Notes under the pieces: generated by a model
What the model was told of the DNA's origin: nothing
The model's input: the letters and a program-made list of their open reading frames with translations, nothing else
The model's database searches: none
Translations under genes and position numbers: made by a program
From: Tepidibacillus decaturensis
GTDB lineage: Bacteria > Bacillota > Bacilli > Tepidibacillales > Tepidibacillaceae
Assembly (NCBI RefSeq): GCF_001561915.1
Contig: NZ_LSKU01000001.1
Location: 605,849-638,180 of the forward strand
DNA length: 32,332 nt
Direction of reading: 5' to 3'
Shown: positions 8,890 through 17,737 of the stretch, in pieces
Numbering within the stretch: the stretch's first letter is position 1
How the letters are laid out: every line of letters begins with the position of its first letter

Positions 8890-9882
8890 ATGAAAAAAGA
8901 TTTCTATATATTTAACAATGGTGAATTAAAAAGAAAGGATAATACCCTATTTTTTGAAAGTTCTGACGAAAAAAAATACCTACCTGTTAATGAGATCAAT
9001 AATATATGGGTTTTTGGTGAAGTAGATATTAATAAAAGATTTTTGGAATTCGCCTCTGAAAAGGAGATAGTTCTTCATTATTTTAATTATTACGGTTACT
9101 ATATAGGAAGTTTTTATCCCAGAGAACATCTGAACTCGGGCTATGTAATACTAAAACAAGCTGAATATTATTTAAATACGGAGAAAAGAATGATCATTGC
9201 TAAAAAATTTATAGAGGGTGCTGTTTTAAATATTCTTGTCATCTTAAGATATTATCGTAACAGAGGGATTGACCTAAACGAGGATATTGATGTCATAAGT
9301 AACCTGTATAAAGCAATTAATAATGCGACAGATATTGAAATTCTTATGGCCATTGAGGGAAATATCAGAGAAAGATATTATAAATGTTTTGACAAAATTA
9401 TTAATAAACCGGACTTTGAATTTGATAAAAGAAGTAAACGCCCACCGTTGAATAAGTTAAATGCACTTATAAGTTTTGGGAATTCTTTGATGTATACTAC
9501 TGTTCTTGGTGAAATATATCAAACCCAGCTTGATCCAAGAATAGGATATTTGCACTCAACCAACAATAGAAGATTTACATTAAATCTTGATATTGCAGAA
9601 ATATTTAAGCCAGTAATCGTTGATAGGGTAATATTTTCACTATTAAACAAGAATGTTATAACTTCTAAAGATTTTCAACGTCAGTTAAATGGAATCATAC
9701 TAAATGATAATGGGAAGAAAAAGTTTATTTCAGAATATAACGACAAACTTAATACTAAGATTAATCATCCAAAATTGGATAATAAAGTAAGATATAAGAG
9801 GTTGATTAGACTTGAACTGTATAAATTGCAGAAACACATCACGAATGATGATGAGTATTCACCATTTATAGCGGGGTGGTAA
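8890..9882 (+). CDS. cas1: Cas1 CRISPR integrase
   Basis: Cas1 is the catalytic subunit of the Cas1-Cas2 complex that inserts new spacers beside the leader. From the ATG at 8890, with AGGAGGT just upstream, the protein has 330 residues. Upstream in-frame starts are disfavoured because they overlap cas4. The catalytic triad is recognisable: E156 in IEGNIRERYY, H222 in GYLHST and E237 in LDIAEIFKP. The sequence fits the Cas1 subtype of type I-B. The frame is intact. The gene stands between cas4 and cas2, forming the adaptation module next to the leader. Confidence 0.95.
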   Translation: MKKDFYIFNNGELKRKDNTLFFESSDEKKYLPVNEINNIWVFGEVDINKRFLEFASEKEIVLHYFNYYGYYIGSFYPREHLNSGYVILKQAEYYLNTEKRMIIAKKFIEGAVLNILVILRYYRNRGIDLNEDIDVISNLYKAINNATDIEILMAIEGNIRERYYKCFDKIINKPDFEFDKRSKRPPLNKLNALISFGNSLMYTTVLGEIYQTQLDPRIGYLHSTNNRRFTLNLDIAEIFKPVIVDRVIFSLLNKNVITSKDFQRQLNGIILNDNGKKKFISEYNDKLNTKINHPKLDNKVRYKRLIRLELYKLQKHITNDDEYSPFIAGW

Positions 9883-9883
9883 A

Positions 9884-10147
9884 TTGTTTGTAATATTAGT
9901 TTATGATGTAGGAGAAAAACGAGTAAATAAAGTTTTAAAAAAATGCAGGGAATATTTAACTTGGGTGCAAAATTCAGTTTTGGAAGGGGAATTGAGTGAA
10001 GGGAATTTAAAAAAACTAAAATTTGAAATTGGGAAAATCATAAAAACAGGGGAAGATTCAGTAATCATCTATTCTTTCCAAAGTACTAAATATTCCACTA
10101 GAGAAGTTATGGGTTTAACTAAAAATTCTCAGGATATTTTTGTATAA
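9884..10147 (+). CDS. cas2: Cas2, structural partner of Cas1
   Basis: Cas2 dimers bridge two Cas1 dimers in spacer integration. The 87-residue protein begins FVILVYDVGEKRVNKVLKKC, a ferredoxin-like fold start with the conserved aspartate D8. The start is a TTG at 9884, one base after the cas1 stop, with GGGGTGG as ribosome binding site. It is the last gene of the operon; the array leader begins right after its stop. Confidence 0.95.
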   Translation: MFVILVYDVGEKRVNKVLKKCREYLTWVQNSVLEGELSEGNLKKLKFEIGKIIKTGEDSVIIYSFQSTKYSTREVMGLTKNSQDIFV

Positions 10148-10230
10148 TATATTAACATCTGTTTTCAGTCGATTTATAATCCTGTAATAAACAGCCGGGA
10201 TCGACATAACAAGAAGAACAATATTACCAA

Positions 10231-10284
10231 GGGTTTTTAAATTTTGTACGATTCTTTATGATATTTGTCAAAATATAAAAACCC
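10231..10284. repeat. Imperfect inverted repeat in the leader overlapping the array promoter
   Basis: GGGTTTTTAAATTTTG (10231-10246) and CAAAATATAAAAACCC (10269-10284) are complementary at 15 of 16 positions, with a 22-bp centre. The right arm covers the end of the -35 box and most of the -35/-10 spacer of the array promoter. It may be an operator, a DNA-bending or integration-guiding site, or a structure formed in read-through RNA from the cas operon. Confidence 0.75.
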
Positions 10285-10293
10285 AATTATAAT
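10265..10293 (+). promoter_or_regulatory. Sigma-A type promoter of the CRISPR array
   Basis: TTGTCA (10265-10270), a 17-bp spacer and TATAAT (10288-10293) make a near-consensus promoter. Transcription would begin near 10300, just before the first repeat at 10307, in the direction in which the repeats end with the ATTGAAAC handle. Confidence 0.8.
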
Positions 10294-10306
10294 CAAGTTG
10301 AAATGT

Positions 10307-13049
10307 GTTTTTAGACTACCTATGAGGAATTGAAACTCGGTGTCCTCGATAAATCGGACGCAAGCAAATACCGTTTTTAGACTACCTATGAGGAATTGAA
10401 ACTTCCATCCGAGGGCTGTAGATTCATCGTATCAGACTGTTTTTAGACTACCTATGAGGAATTGAAACACGAACATTTCGGTTTAAATCTAGGTGTGAAT
10501 CAAAGTTTTTAGACTACCTATGAGGAATTGAAACCCTAAGCACTCTACCCATACCTGGGAGGCACATACCGTTTTTAGACTACCTATGAGGAATTGAAAC
10601 TTTGCCCAGCTTGAACGTTTAAGTGACGAGGAGCTCGTTTTTAGACTACCTATGAGGAATTGAAACTCATCCAGCTTGCCAAATTTGTGAATTCGAATCA
10701 GGGTTTTTAGACTACCTATGAGGAATTGAAACACAATCTCTTTTTATTAAGCGTGGCCATCTGTTTACTGGTTTTTAGACTACCTATGAGGAATTGAAAC
10801 CAGGAAAGGTAAGACTGTCCTACTGTCATATCTTTAGTTTTTAGACTACCTATGAGGAATTGAAACTTAGACTTAGCTCTATGAAACGAACGACTCTTGC
10901 CAGTTTTTAGACTACCTATGAGGAATTGAAACTCCCAATTTCTCAAAAACTCGGAACCGTGTTGAAGAGTTTTTAGACTACCTATGAGGAATTGAAACAT
11001 GGACAAGCAGTTGTGGGAAAACCGAAAACAGAACGTTTTTAGACTACCTATGAGGAATTGAAACCGAACAAAATTGGCGGCCAAAAATCGGCCAAAAATC
11101 GTTTTTAGACTACCTATGAGGAATTGAAACCTCTCTAAAACTCATTTATGCATCATTTCTCCATCTAGTTTTTAGACTACCTATGAGGAATTGAAACTCA
11201 TAAAAATAAAAACCCTTGATACATAAGGGTTTCAAGTTTTTAGACTACCTATGAGGAATTGAAACCTTCACCTACTCGAGACTTCGTTGCAGCTTCAAAA
11301 GGTTTTTAGACTACCTATGAGGAATTGAAACATTGGATAGGTTCTTTACCGCCTATTGTGCTAGGCGTTTTTAGACTACCTATGAGGAATTGAAACTTCA
11401 GCAAGTAGAGCAGCACTATTAGAAGCATGGAAAGTTTTTAGACTACCTATGAGGAATTGAAACTCCGTATCAAGCATTCCGATGAAAAAATCCTGATTTG
11501 TTTTTAGACTACCTATGAGGAATTGAAACTACAACGAAATTGGTCTATAATCGAACCCCTTCTTGGTTTTTAGACTACCTATGAGGAATTGAAACAAGAG
11601 AGTTCAGGAATATAATCACTTAAAGTCATCTGGTTTTTAGACTACCTATGAGGAATTGAAACAACGAACCACCTACTAGAAAATTTACAACTGCAAGAGT
11701 TTTTAGACTACCTATGAGGAATTGAAACTCAGAATTTTTTAAATGATTTTGCGCAGGTGTTTCTAAGTTTTTAGACTACCTATGAGGAATTGAAACCCTG
11801 CAAAACTAAACCCTTGGCAAGGACTTCCACCGTTTTTAGACTACCTATGAGGAATTGAAACCTTGTTCATATATATTCTCCAATACTTTTTGTTCGTGTT
11901 TTTAGACTACCTATGAGGAATTGAAACTTTCAAAAGTCTAAGATTTTCCAAATAGTAGCTCCGTTTTTAGACTACCTATGAGGAATTGAAACTCTAATTT
12001 TGGTTCAACTGGTATCATATAATCTGAGTTTTTAGACTACCTATGAGGAATTGAAACCCAGTAGATAAAGAAGGCAACTCTATTTTAGGCGAGTTTTTAG
12101 ACTACCTATGAGGAATTGAAACCCGAAAGACGTGGCTCTATCACATCGTGCACACAAGTTTTTAGACTACCTATGAGGAATTGAAACCCATATAGCAGGA
12201 AATAAAAACCTGCTTTTAATACCTGTTTTTAGACTACCTATGAGGAATTGAAACTAATATTCGTTATAAGGATCTATCCAGGGATCCTGGGTTTTTAGAC
12301 TACCTATGAGGAATTGAAACCTTACACTCTAGATATATAAAAAATGTGGACGGCTAGTTTTTAGACTACCTATGAGGAATTGAAACTAGAGAAAAAGAAG
12401 AAAGACTATGAGATTATCGAAGAGTTTTTAGACTACCTATGAGGAATTGAAACATCAGCTCCTTTCAATAACAACCTTATACCGCTTATTCGTTTTTAGA
12501 CTACCTATGAGGAATTGAAACAACAATATAGATGAGAGAGAATTGAAGTACATACCAAGTTTTTAGACTACCTATGAGGAATTGAAACCAACACCCGATG
12601 CAATCGATTTAACCATCAATAAAGGTTTTTAGACTACCTATGAGGAATTGAAACAAGCATTGACAAATGCTACCGGGGAGCAGGTCCGCGTTTTTAGACT
12701 ACCTATGAGGAATTGAAACAGCAAATGGAAAATTCCTTTGCTGAAGCTGAACTGGTTTTTAGACTACCTATGAGGAATTGAAACGACGGTGTGTAACTGG
12801 GTTCGGGTGGAAGGCTGAGAAGTTTTTAGACTACCTATGAGGAATTGAAACCAAAATTGACGATCAAGGAAATATTATTTTTTTGGGTTTTTAGACTACC
12901 TATGAGGAATTGAAACGCCATATTAAATGGAGCAGATCTTCTTAGTGTCAGGGGTTTTTAGACTACCTATGAGGAATTGAAACCCGTTCAAGTCCCATAT
13001 ACCGGTAACCTGTCCGTTAGTTTTTAGACTATCTAGGAGGATACAGCTA
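10307..13049 (+). CRISPR. CRISPR array: 41 identical 30-nt repeats plus one decayed terminal repeat, 41 spacers
   Basis: The repeat starts GTTTTTAGACTACC and ends GAATTGAAAC, 30 nt in all. By hand count, 41 copies are identical, from 10307-10336 to 12954-12983. The 42nd, at 13020-13049, matches well only over its first half and then drifts, which marks the leader-distal end. Spacers are 35-38 nt, mostly 36. The repeat fits type I-B. Spacer 12 (11065-11100) holds an 11-bp tandem duplication. Spacers 14 (11198-11235) and 29 (12188-12224) hold terminator-like hairpins. I saw no spacer matching the rest of the window. The apparent minus-strand frames here are translations of the repeat. Confidence 0.98.
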
Positions 13050-13254
13050 GAGAAACTATTAAGTTATCTGATGCAGTAACTAGACTCGACTAAAGATCCC
13101 AATACCTTTTCATATGATCAGCCATTCCCTCTTTCTTCATTCAGTAACTTAACTTCATAACTATCTTAAATAGAAAATATCTTTCCAATCAAATATTTAA
13201 GCAATAAAATAAGCCCCACGACCTACAAACCTAAGCAGGATTCTAAGCCCTTAT
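13050..13254. other. Gene-free A/T-rich trailer between the array and the spoIID-like gene
   Basis: I see no coding frame with a ribosome binding site and no strong terminator for the array in this stretch. Short frames on the minus strand are broken by stops and do not resemble anything I recognise. The stretch may be remnant DNA from insertion or decay at the edge of the CRISPR island. Confidence 0.5.
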
Positions 13255-13291
13255 ATCGAATCTATTATATTGGTAAATTGATAGATTCGAT
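13255..13291. promoter_or_regulatory. 11-bp perfect inverted repeat upstream of the spoIID-like gene
   Basis: ATCGAATCTAT (13255-13265) pairs with ATAGATTCGAT (13281-13291) across 15 bp. It ends 13 bp before the AGGAGG ribosome binding site at 13305-13310. No T-run follows, so it is not a terminator; an operator or 5'-UTR hairpin is more likely. The left arm and centre are nearly the same as 1562-1581 upstream of the cas operon. Confidence 0.5.
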
Positions 13292-13315
13292 GACATCATT
13301 GCTTAGGAGGTTTAT

Positions 13316-14785
13316 ATGCAAAAGAAGCGATTCTCTTTTTTCCTTATCCTAGTTTTATTCCTTCCTATCTTATTCATGAATAGTCCTATCACTTATGCTA
13401 GTGGTGGAGAAGAGGTAGGAGAGATTCCAATTGTAAGAGTAGAAATCACCAATACCGATGCAACGAAGCAAAAGATGCCTGTAGACACGATAGGTTTTGC
13501 TCTTAGAGGAAAATACTTTGTAGAAGGAACGATCCTTGAATTAGAAGATAAAGATGATCAAGGATTGATTCATTATAATGTGGTGATGGAAAACAATAAA
13601 TTATTTATCAAAAAAAGAGGGGAAACGATTAGCGATCCATTTGATACGATTCGCTTAATACCACTTCCATCAACGGATAGCGAGTCTTTTCCTTTGGTTG
13701 ATGTGGTTCGCTATTGGCAAGGGATCAAATACGATGTCAACCAATATCGGAACATCATGGAGTTTCGAATCGATCTTGTGAGTAACCCAACATCGCTTCC
13801 AACACCAACGATTAAAATGATCAATGAATTGAATATTGAGGATTATTTAAAAGGTGTGGTTCCGATTGAAATGAGTCCTTCATGGGAATTAGAAAGTTTA
13901 AAAGCCCAAGCAGTCGCAGCAAGAACCTTTGCCATGAAATATTCCAATCAAGTGATTGATGATACGACAAGATACCAAGCATATACTGGTGTTTACAGCC
14001 GTGGGTTTAGAGAGGGAGATCGTTCTAACCAAGCAGTAGGCGAAACAGCTGGACAAGTTCTCACATACAACAATTCACTCATTGCCGCACAATATTCTGC
14101 TTCAAATGGGGGTTATACTGAATCAGCAGAAAACGTTTGGGGTAGTTCTTATCCATATTTAGTATCAAAGGTTGACCCTTATGATAAGAAATATGCAGAG
14201 CTTTACGACTCAAGAAATGCTTATCATGATTGGCAAGTGACCTATACAAAAGAAGAGATTGAAAATCGACTTCGAAACAAAAATAAAGACATCGGCTCTT
14301 TAGAAAGTTTAGAAATCATCAATAAAGCCCTTTCTGGCAGAGTACTAGATCTGAGATTTATTGGAACAAATGGTATCTATGATACCTCGATTGATGAAAA
14401 TGATAGGAATAAAGACTCAAAAGACTATTTAAGATCTCTTCTATCCTTAAAGAGCCAACTGTTCACGATCTCAAGTTCGACTGCGCCAGTCTTTGTTCAA
14501 TCAGCTACACAGGTAACGTTAATGGAGCCATCCAACCTCTATGTAAAAAGTACATCAAATACACAAAAATTAGGCCGAAACGGGAAGCCAATCTCGGTTT
14601 TAGGGGCGACAAAAGCGACAAAATTAGAGCAAACGGCCTATACCTTTACTGGGGATGGTTATGGACATGGGGTAGGGATGAGCCAAATTGGTGCAAGACA
14701 AATGGCTAAAGATGGAAAAACCTATCAAGAAATTCTTCAATTTTATTATCCAGGAGCAACTCTTACAAAAAATTATAACCAGTGA
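13316..14785 (+). CDS. SpoIID/LytB-domain protein, secreted
   Basis: The 489-residue protein has a signal peptide: MQKKR, then a hydrophobic stretch, with likely cleavage near TYASG around residue 29. The SpoIID domain begins near residue 165 with LNIEDYLKGVVPIEMSPSW and LKAQAVAARTFAM. It ends with GDGYGHGVGMSQIGARQMA and YYPGA near the C-terminus. Family members include SpoIID, a peptidoglycan lytic transglycosylase of spore engulfment, and LytB, an amidase enhancer. The protein is longer than B. subtilis SpoIID and is not in its usual locus, so I assign only the domain. In many Firmicutes such a gene stands between ruvB and queA; here the CRISPR island is on one side and the fru operon on the other. 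The start has AGGAGG 5 bases upstream. Confidence 0.88.
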   Translation: MQKKRFSFFLILVLFLPILFMNSPITYASGGEEVGEIPIVRVEITNTDATKQKMPVDTIGFALRGKYFVEGTILELEDKDDQGLIHYNVVMENNKLFIKKRGETISDPFDTIRLIPLPSTDSESFPLVDVVRYWQGIKYDVNQYRNIMEFRIDLVSNPTSLPTPTIKMINELNIEDYLKGVVPIEMSPSWELESLKAQAVAARTFAMKYSNQVIDDTTRYQAYTGVYSRGFREGDRSNQAVGETAGQVLTYNNSLIAAQYSASNGGYTESAENVWGSSYPYLVSKVDPYDKKYAELYDSRNAYHDWQVTYTKEEIENRLRNKNKDIGSLESLEIINKALSGRVLDLRFIGTNGIYDTSIDENDRNKDSKDYLRSLLSLKSQLFTISSSTAPVFVQSATQVTLMEPSNLYVKSTSNTQKLGRNGKPISVLGATKATKLEQTAYTFTGDGYGHGVGMSQIGARQMAKDGKTYQEILQFYYPGATLTKNYNQ

Positions 14786-14812
14786 GAAAGTACCAAATTA
14801 AATATAAAAAAT

Positions 14813-14853
14813 AAAAAAGACGTGAAAACCTTATTGGTCAGCACGTCTTTTTT
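14813..14853. terminator. Bidirectional intrinsic terminator for the spoIID-like gene and the fru operon
   Basis: AAAAAAGACGTG (14813-14824) pairs with CACGTCTTTTTT (14842-14853). There are T-runs on both strands, so it serves the plus-strand spoIID-like gene and the converging minus-strand fru operon. Confidence 0.9.
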
Positions 14854-14869
14854 ATGATCAACTCATTGT

Positions 14870-15325
14870 TTATTCAGCTGTGTTTAAAATATTTAAAATT
14901 TCTTCTGGCGTATTAGCTGTCATCAACTGATTTCTAAACTCTTCGTGAATCAGTTTACGAGAAATAGCAGCTAAGATTTGTAAATGCTCATTTCCCTCAC
15001 TTTCTTCTGGGACTGCGATAAGGAATACCATCGTTACTGGATTTCCGTCAAGGGATTCCCACTCAATAGGTTGAGCTAATCTGGCAAAGCCAAGACCTGG
15101 CTTTTTAACACCATTTGATTTTCCATGAGGGATGGCCACGCCAAAACCAATTCCAGTAGAGCCTTGCTTTTCACGGTTCAGAACTGCCTCAGTATAGGTT
15201 TGAATGTCAGATAGAAAGCCTGCACTGTTCATAAGTTCCGTCATTTTCTTGATACTATCTTCTTTTGATGTAGCTTGTAGATTTAACGTAATCGTTTCTT
15301 CCTTTAATAGGGTAGATAAATTCAT
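14870..15325 (-). CDS. PTS fructose-type IIA component
   Basis: The IIA protein takes phosphate from HPr and passes it to the IIB domain of the fructose permease. The 151-residue protein is a complete PTS_IIA type-2 domain with the phosphorylated histidine H67 in GFGVAIPHGKS. In B. subtilis the fructose permease is one IIABC chain; here IIA is a separate protein encoded after IIBC. Being last in the operon, it is transcribed from the fruR-side promoters and ends at the shared terminator. The start at 15325 has a GGAGG-like site upstream. Confidence 0.92.
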   Translation of the reverse strand: MNLSTLLKEETITLNLQATSKEDSIKKMTELMNSAGFLSDIQTYTEAVLNREKQGSTGIGFGVAIPHGKSNGVKKPGLGFARLAQPIEWESLDGNPVTMVFLIAVPEESEGNEHLQILAAISRKLIHEEFRNQLMTANTPEEILNILNTAE

Positions 15326-15371
15326 GTTGCTTAACCTCCAAGTCGTTTCTATGTTCTTATTTAACTTTTCC

Positions 15372-16757
15372 TTATTCTTTAGCTTTTTTTAGTATATTAA
15401 CCACAATCGCTGTAACCACAGTACCTGCAATGATGGCAACGGTATACATCAGAAGGTTTCCAACTGCATGTGGAATAGGTAGAACGAAGATTCCTCCATG
15501 TGGTGCGCGTAATGTAGCTCCGAATAACATGGATAAAGCTCCTGTTAATGCTGAACCAGCTACAATAGATGGAATCACACGTAATGGGTCAGCGGCTGCA
15601 AATGGAATGGCACCTTCTGTGATAAAAGAGATTCCTAGTACAGCAGCAGCTTTTCCAGCTTCTCTTTCTTCAACCGTATATTTTTTTGGTGCAAGACGTG
15701 TAGCTAACCAAAGACCTAATGGTGGAGTCATTCCAGCAGCCATAACTGCGGCCATTGGTTCAAAAACATTACTTCCAAGTAATCCAACAGCAAAGGTATA
15801 AGCAGCTTTATTTAGAGGACCACCCATATCAAAGGCCATCATTGCACCTAAAATCAAACCAAGAAATATTCTATTCGTACCACTTAATCCTGTAAGCCAA
15901 TTGGTCAAGCCATCCATCACAGTCTTTACTGGTGTTCCGATAACAAATACCATCAATAATCCAACAATTAAAGTAGAAAGGAAAGGAATAATTAAGATTG
16001 GGATAAGACCTGCAAAGTTTTTAGGCAACTTAATAGAGTCTTTTAACCACTTAGCCACATAACCGGCTAGAAAACCAGCAACAATACCACCTAAAAATCC
16101 AGAACCAATTTTGCTAGCTAACATACCACCAATAAGTCCAGGAGTTAAACCAGGTTTATCCGCAATGGAAAATGCAATGAATCCGGCAAGGACAGGAACC
16201 ATTAGAGCAAAGGCAGAGCCTCCACCGATATCCATCAACGCTTTAGCGATTGGATTATAAGCAGGATCGTTAGGATCAAATGCTTTAATACCGAAGATAA
16301 ATGAGATAGCTATCAGAAGTCCTCCGGCAACAACAAGTGGAATCATATAAGATACGCCATTCATTAGGTGTTTATATGCTCCAGTACGTTGAGAACTTCT
16401 CTCCGCTTTTATTTGTTGTACCTTCTCAGTATAACTGGTTTTGTTCGTAGGTTGTAGTGACAACGCTTTCTCAATTAGGCTGTTAGGATTTTTAATCGCT
16501 TCAGCCACACCTACTTTAATCACATTTTTTCCTTCAAATCGTGCTTCATCTACATCCGTATCGGCTGCGAGAATAACAGCATGTGCTTCAGCAATTTCTT
16601 GTTCAGTTAAACCATTTTCAACACCAACTGCGCCTCTCGTTTCTACTTTAAAATCCAGACCTTTTTCTTTTGCTGCTTTTTGCAAACTTTCAGCTGCCAT
16701 ATAGGTATGGGCAATACCTGTTGGACAAGCTGTTACTGCTAGAATTTTCTTAGACAT
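15372..16757 (-). CDS. fruA: PTS fructose-type permease, IIBC components
   Basis: This membrane permease imports fructose and phosphorylates it to fructose-1-phosphate. The 461-residue protein starts with the IIB domain (residues 1-100), with the phosphocysteine C11 in TACPTGIAHTYMAAE. A linker follows, then the IIC domain from about 125 to the end with several hydrophobic segments and the motif GPLNKAAYTFAVGLL. There is no IIA domain, which is supplied by the next gene. The start has AGGAGG upstream. It is the third gene of the fru operon, 13 bases after fruK. Confidence 0.93.
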   Translation of the reverse strand: MSKKILAVTACPTGIAHTYMAAESLQKAAKEKGLDFKVETRGAVGVENGLTEQEIAEAHAVILAADTDVDEARFEGKNVIKVGVAEAIKNPNSLIEKALSLQPTNKTSYTEKVQQIKAERSSQRTGAYKHLMNGVSYMIPLVVAGGLLIAISFIFGIKAFDPNDPAYNPIAKALMDIGGGSAFALMVPVLAGFIAFSIADKPGLTPGLIGGMLASKIGSGFLGGIVAGFLAGYVAKWLKDSIKLPKNFAGLIPILIIPFLSTLIVGLLMVFVIGTPVKTVMDGLTNWLTGLSGTNRIFLGLILGAMMAFDMGGPLNKAAYTFAVGLLGSNVFEPMAAVMAAGMTPPLGLWLATRLAPKKYTVEEREAGKAAAVLGISFITEGAIPFAAADPLRVIPSIVAGSALTGALSMLFGATLRAPHGGIFVLPIPHAVGNLLMYTVAIIAGTVVTAIVVNILKKAKE

Positions 16758-16770
16758 ATAAATCCTCCTT

Positions 16771-17727
16771 TTAATTTTTAATCATTTTATTTAAATTAAA
16801 CGATTTACTTCGATTGATGGATTGGAGTATTTCCTCCAAAGTACAAACCTGTGTACCTTCTTTAGATGCAGTAATCGTTCCAGCAGTTGTGGCTAGTAAA
16901 CCGGTTTCCTCTAAACTTTTATTTTGCAACAGTGAATATGCAAGGGTAGCAACCATTGAGTCACCGGCACCAACAGTGCTTTTCGGTGTAATTGAAAATG
17001 GGGTAATATGAAAGGCTTCTTTTGCATTTAAAATAATTGCACCCTGTTCACCCATTGAAATCATCACCAATGAAATACCTGATTCAATGATTTCCTTTCC
17101 TGCTGAAAGTATCTTTTGCTGGTGATCTAATGTCTGACCTAATAATTGTTCTAATTCATAAAGATTTGGTTTGATCGCAAACGGTTTCGCTTTGATCCCT
17201 TCTTGTAAGGCAGGTCCATCCGCATCTAAAATCGTTTTCGCTCCTTTTTTATTGGCCATATCTATAAGTTCTTGATAAATAGATGTAGGAGCATTGACTG
17301 GTAGGCTTCCGCCAAAAACAACAACAGAATGAGGGGTGATTCTTTCAGACAATTGCTGTTTAAAAAGCTCTATTTCTTGATTAGATATGCTAAATCCAGG
17401 TTCATTGATTTCTGTTGTCACATTTGCATCTTCGTCTACGATTTTTAAATTGGTTCTGGTTTCACCATTTACCTCTACAAAGTGGTTAGGGATTGCTAAT
17501 TGATTTAGTTGCCCGATTAGTTGTTTTCCCGTTTGGCCAGCAATAAAACCTGTTGCTAATACATCTACATGAAAAGTTTTTAAGACCTTTGCCGCGTTAA
17601 TTCCTTTCCCACCAGGATCGATACGTATTTCCTTTGTTCGATTTAAGCCTCCAATCTCAAGTTGATCGAGGGTAATCGTTTTATCTAAGGCGGGATTTAA
17701 GGTGACTGTAATAATGGTTTGATTCAT
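16771..17727 (-). CDS. fruK: 1-phosphofructokinase FruK
   Basis: FruK converts fructose-1-phosphate and ATP to fructose-1,6-bisphosphate. The 318-residue PfkB-family protein has the N-terminal TVTLNPALDKTI, the DPGGKGINAAKVL substrate loop and the catalytic motif STVGAGDSMVA. The ATG at 17727 has AGGAGGG at the right distance; the upstream in-frame start at 17775 would overlap fruR. It follows fruR closely, so its ribosome binding site touches the fruR stop. Confidence 0.95.
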   Translation of the reverse strand: MNQTIITVTLNPALDKTITLDQLEIGGLNRTKEIRIDPGGKGINAAKVLKTFHVDVLATGFIAGQTGKQLIGQLNQLAIPNHFVEVNGETRTNLKIVDEDANVTTEINEPGFSISNQEIELFKQQLSERITPHSVVVFGGSLPVNAPTSIYQELIDMANKKGAKTILDADGPALQEGIKAKPFAIKPNLYELEQLLGQTLDHQQKILSAGKEIIESGISLVMISMGEQGAIILNAKEAFHITPFSITPKSTVGAGDSMVATLAYSLLQNKSLEETGLLATTAGTITASKEGTQVCTLEEILQSINRSKSFNLNKMIKN

Positions 17728-17737
17728 GATTTCCCTC

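Larger units (their letters stand above)
10148..10306 (+). promoter_or_regulatory. CRISPR leader
   Basis: This A/T-rich stretch lies between cas2 and the first repeat. That it is the leader follows from the decayed repeat being at the other end of the array and from the repeats ending in ATTGAAAC on the plus strand, the usual crRNA handle. It contains a promoter at 10265-10293, an imperfect inverted repeat at 10231-10284 and a GTCGAT/ATCGAC pair at 10169-10206. New spacers would be inserted at its right edge. Confidence 0.85.

Noticed and set aside
10489-11084. Open frames on the minus strand with a repeated FQFLIGSLKT motif
   Set aside because: They are translations of the CRISPR repeat; the repeating unit matches the repeat-spacer period and there is no independent coding evidence.
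12984-13019. tRNA-like GTTCAAGTCCC in spacer 41
   Set aside because: The T-stem does not pair and no acceptor or anticodon arms are present; a spacer from foreign DNA is enough.
13050-13254. Short minus-strand frames as a gene remnant
   Set aside because: Stops are frequent, no ribosome binding site is present and no family is recognisable.
15204-16704. Plus-strand open frames inside the fructose PTS genes
   Set aside because: They are antisense to well-conserved IIA and IIBC genes, have no ribosome binding sites and resemble no family.
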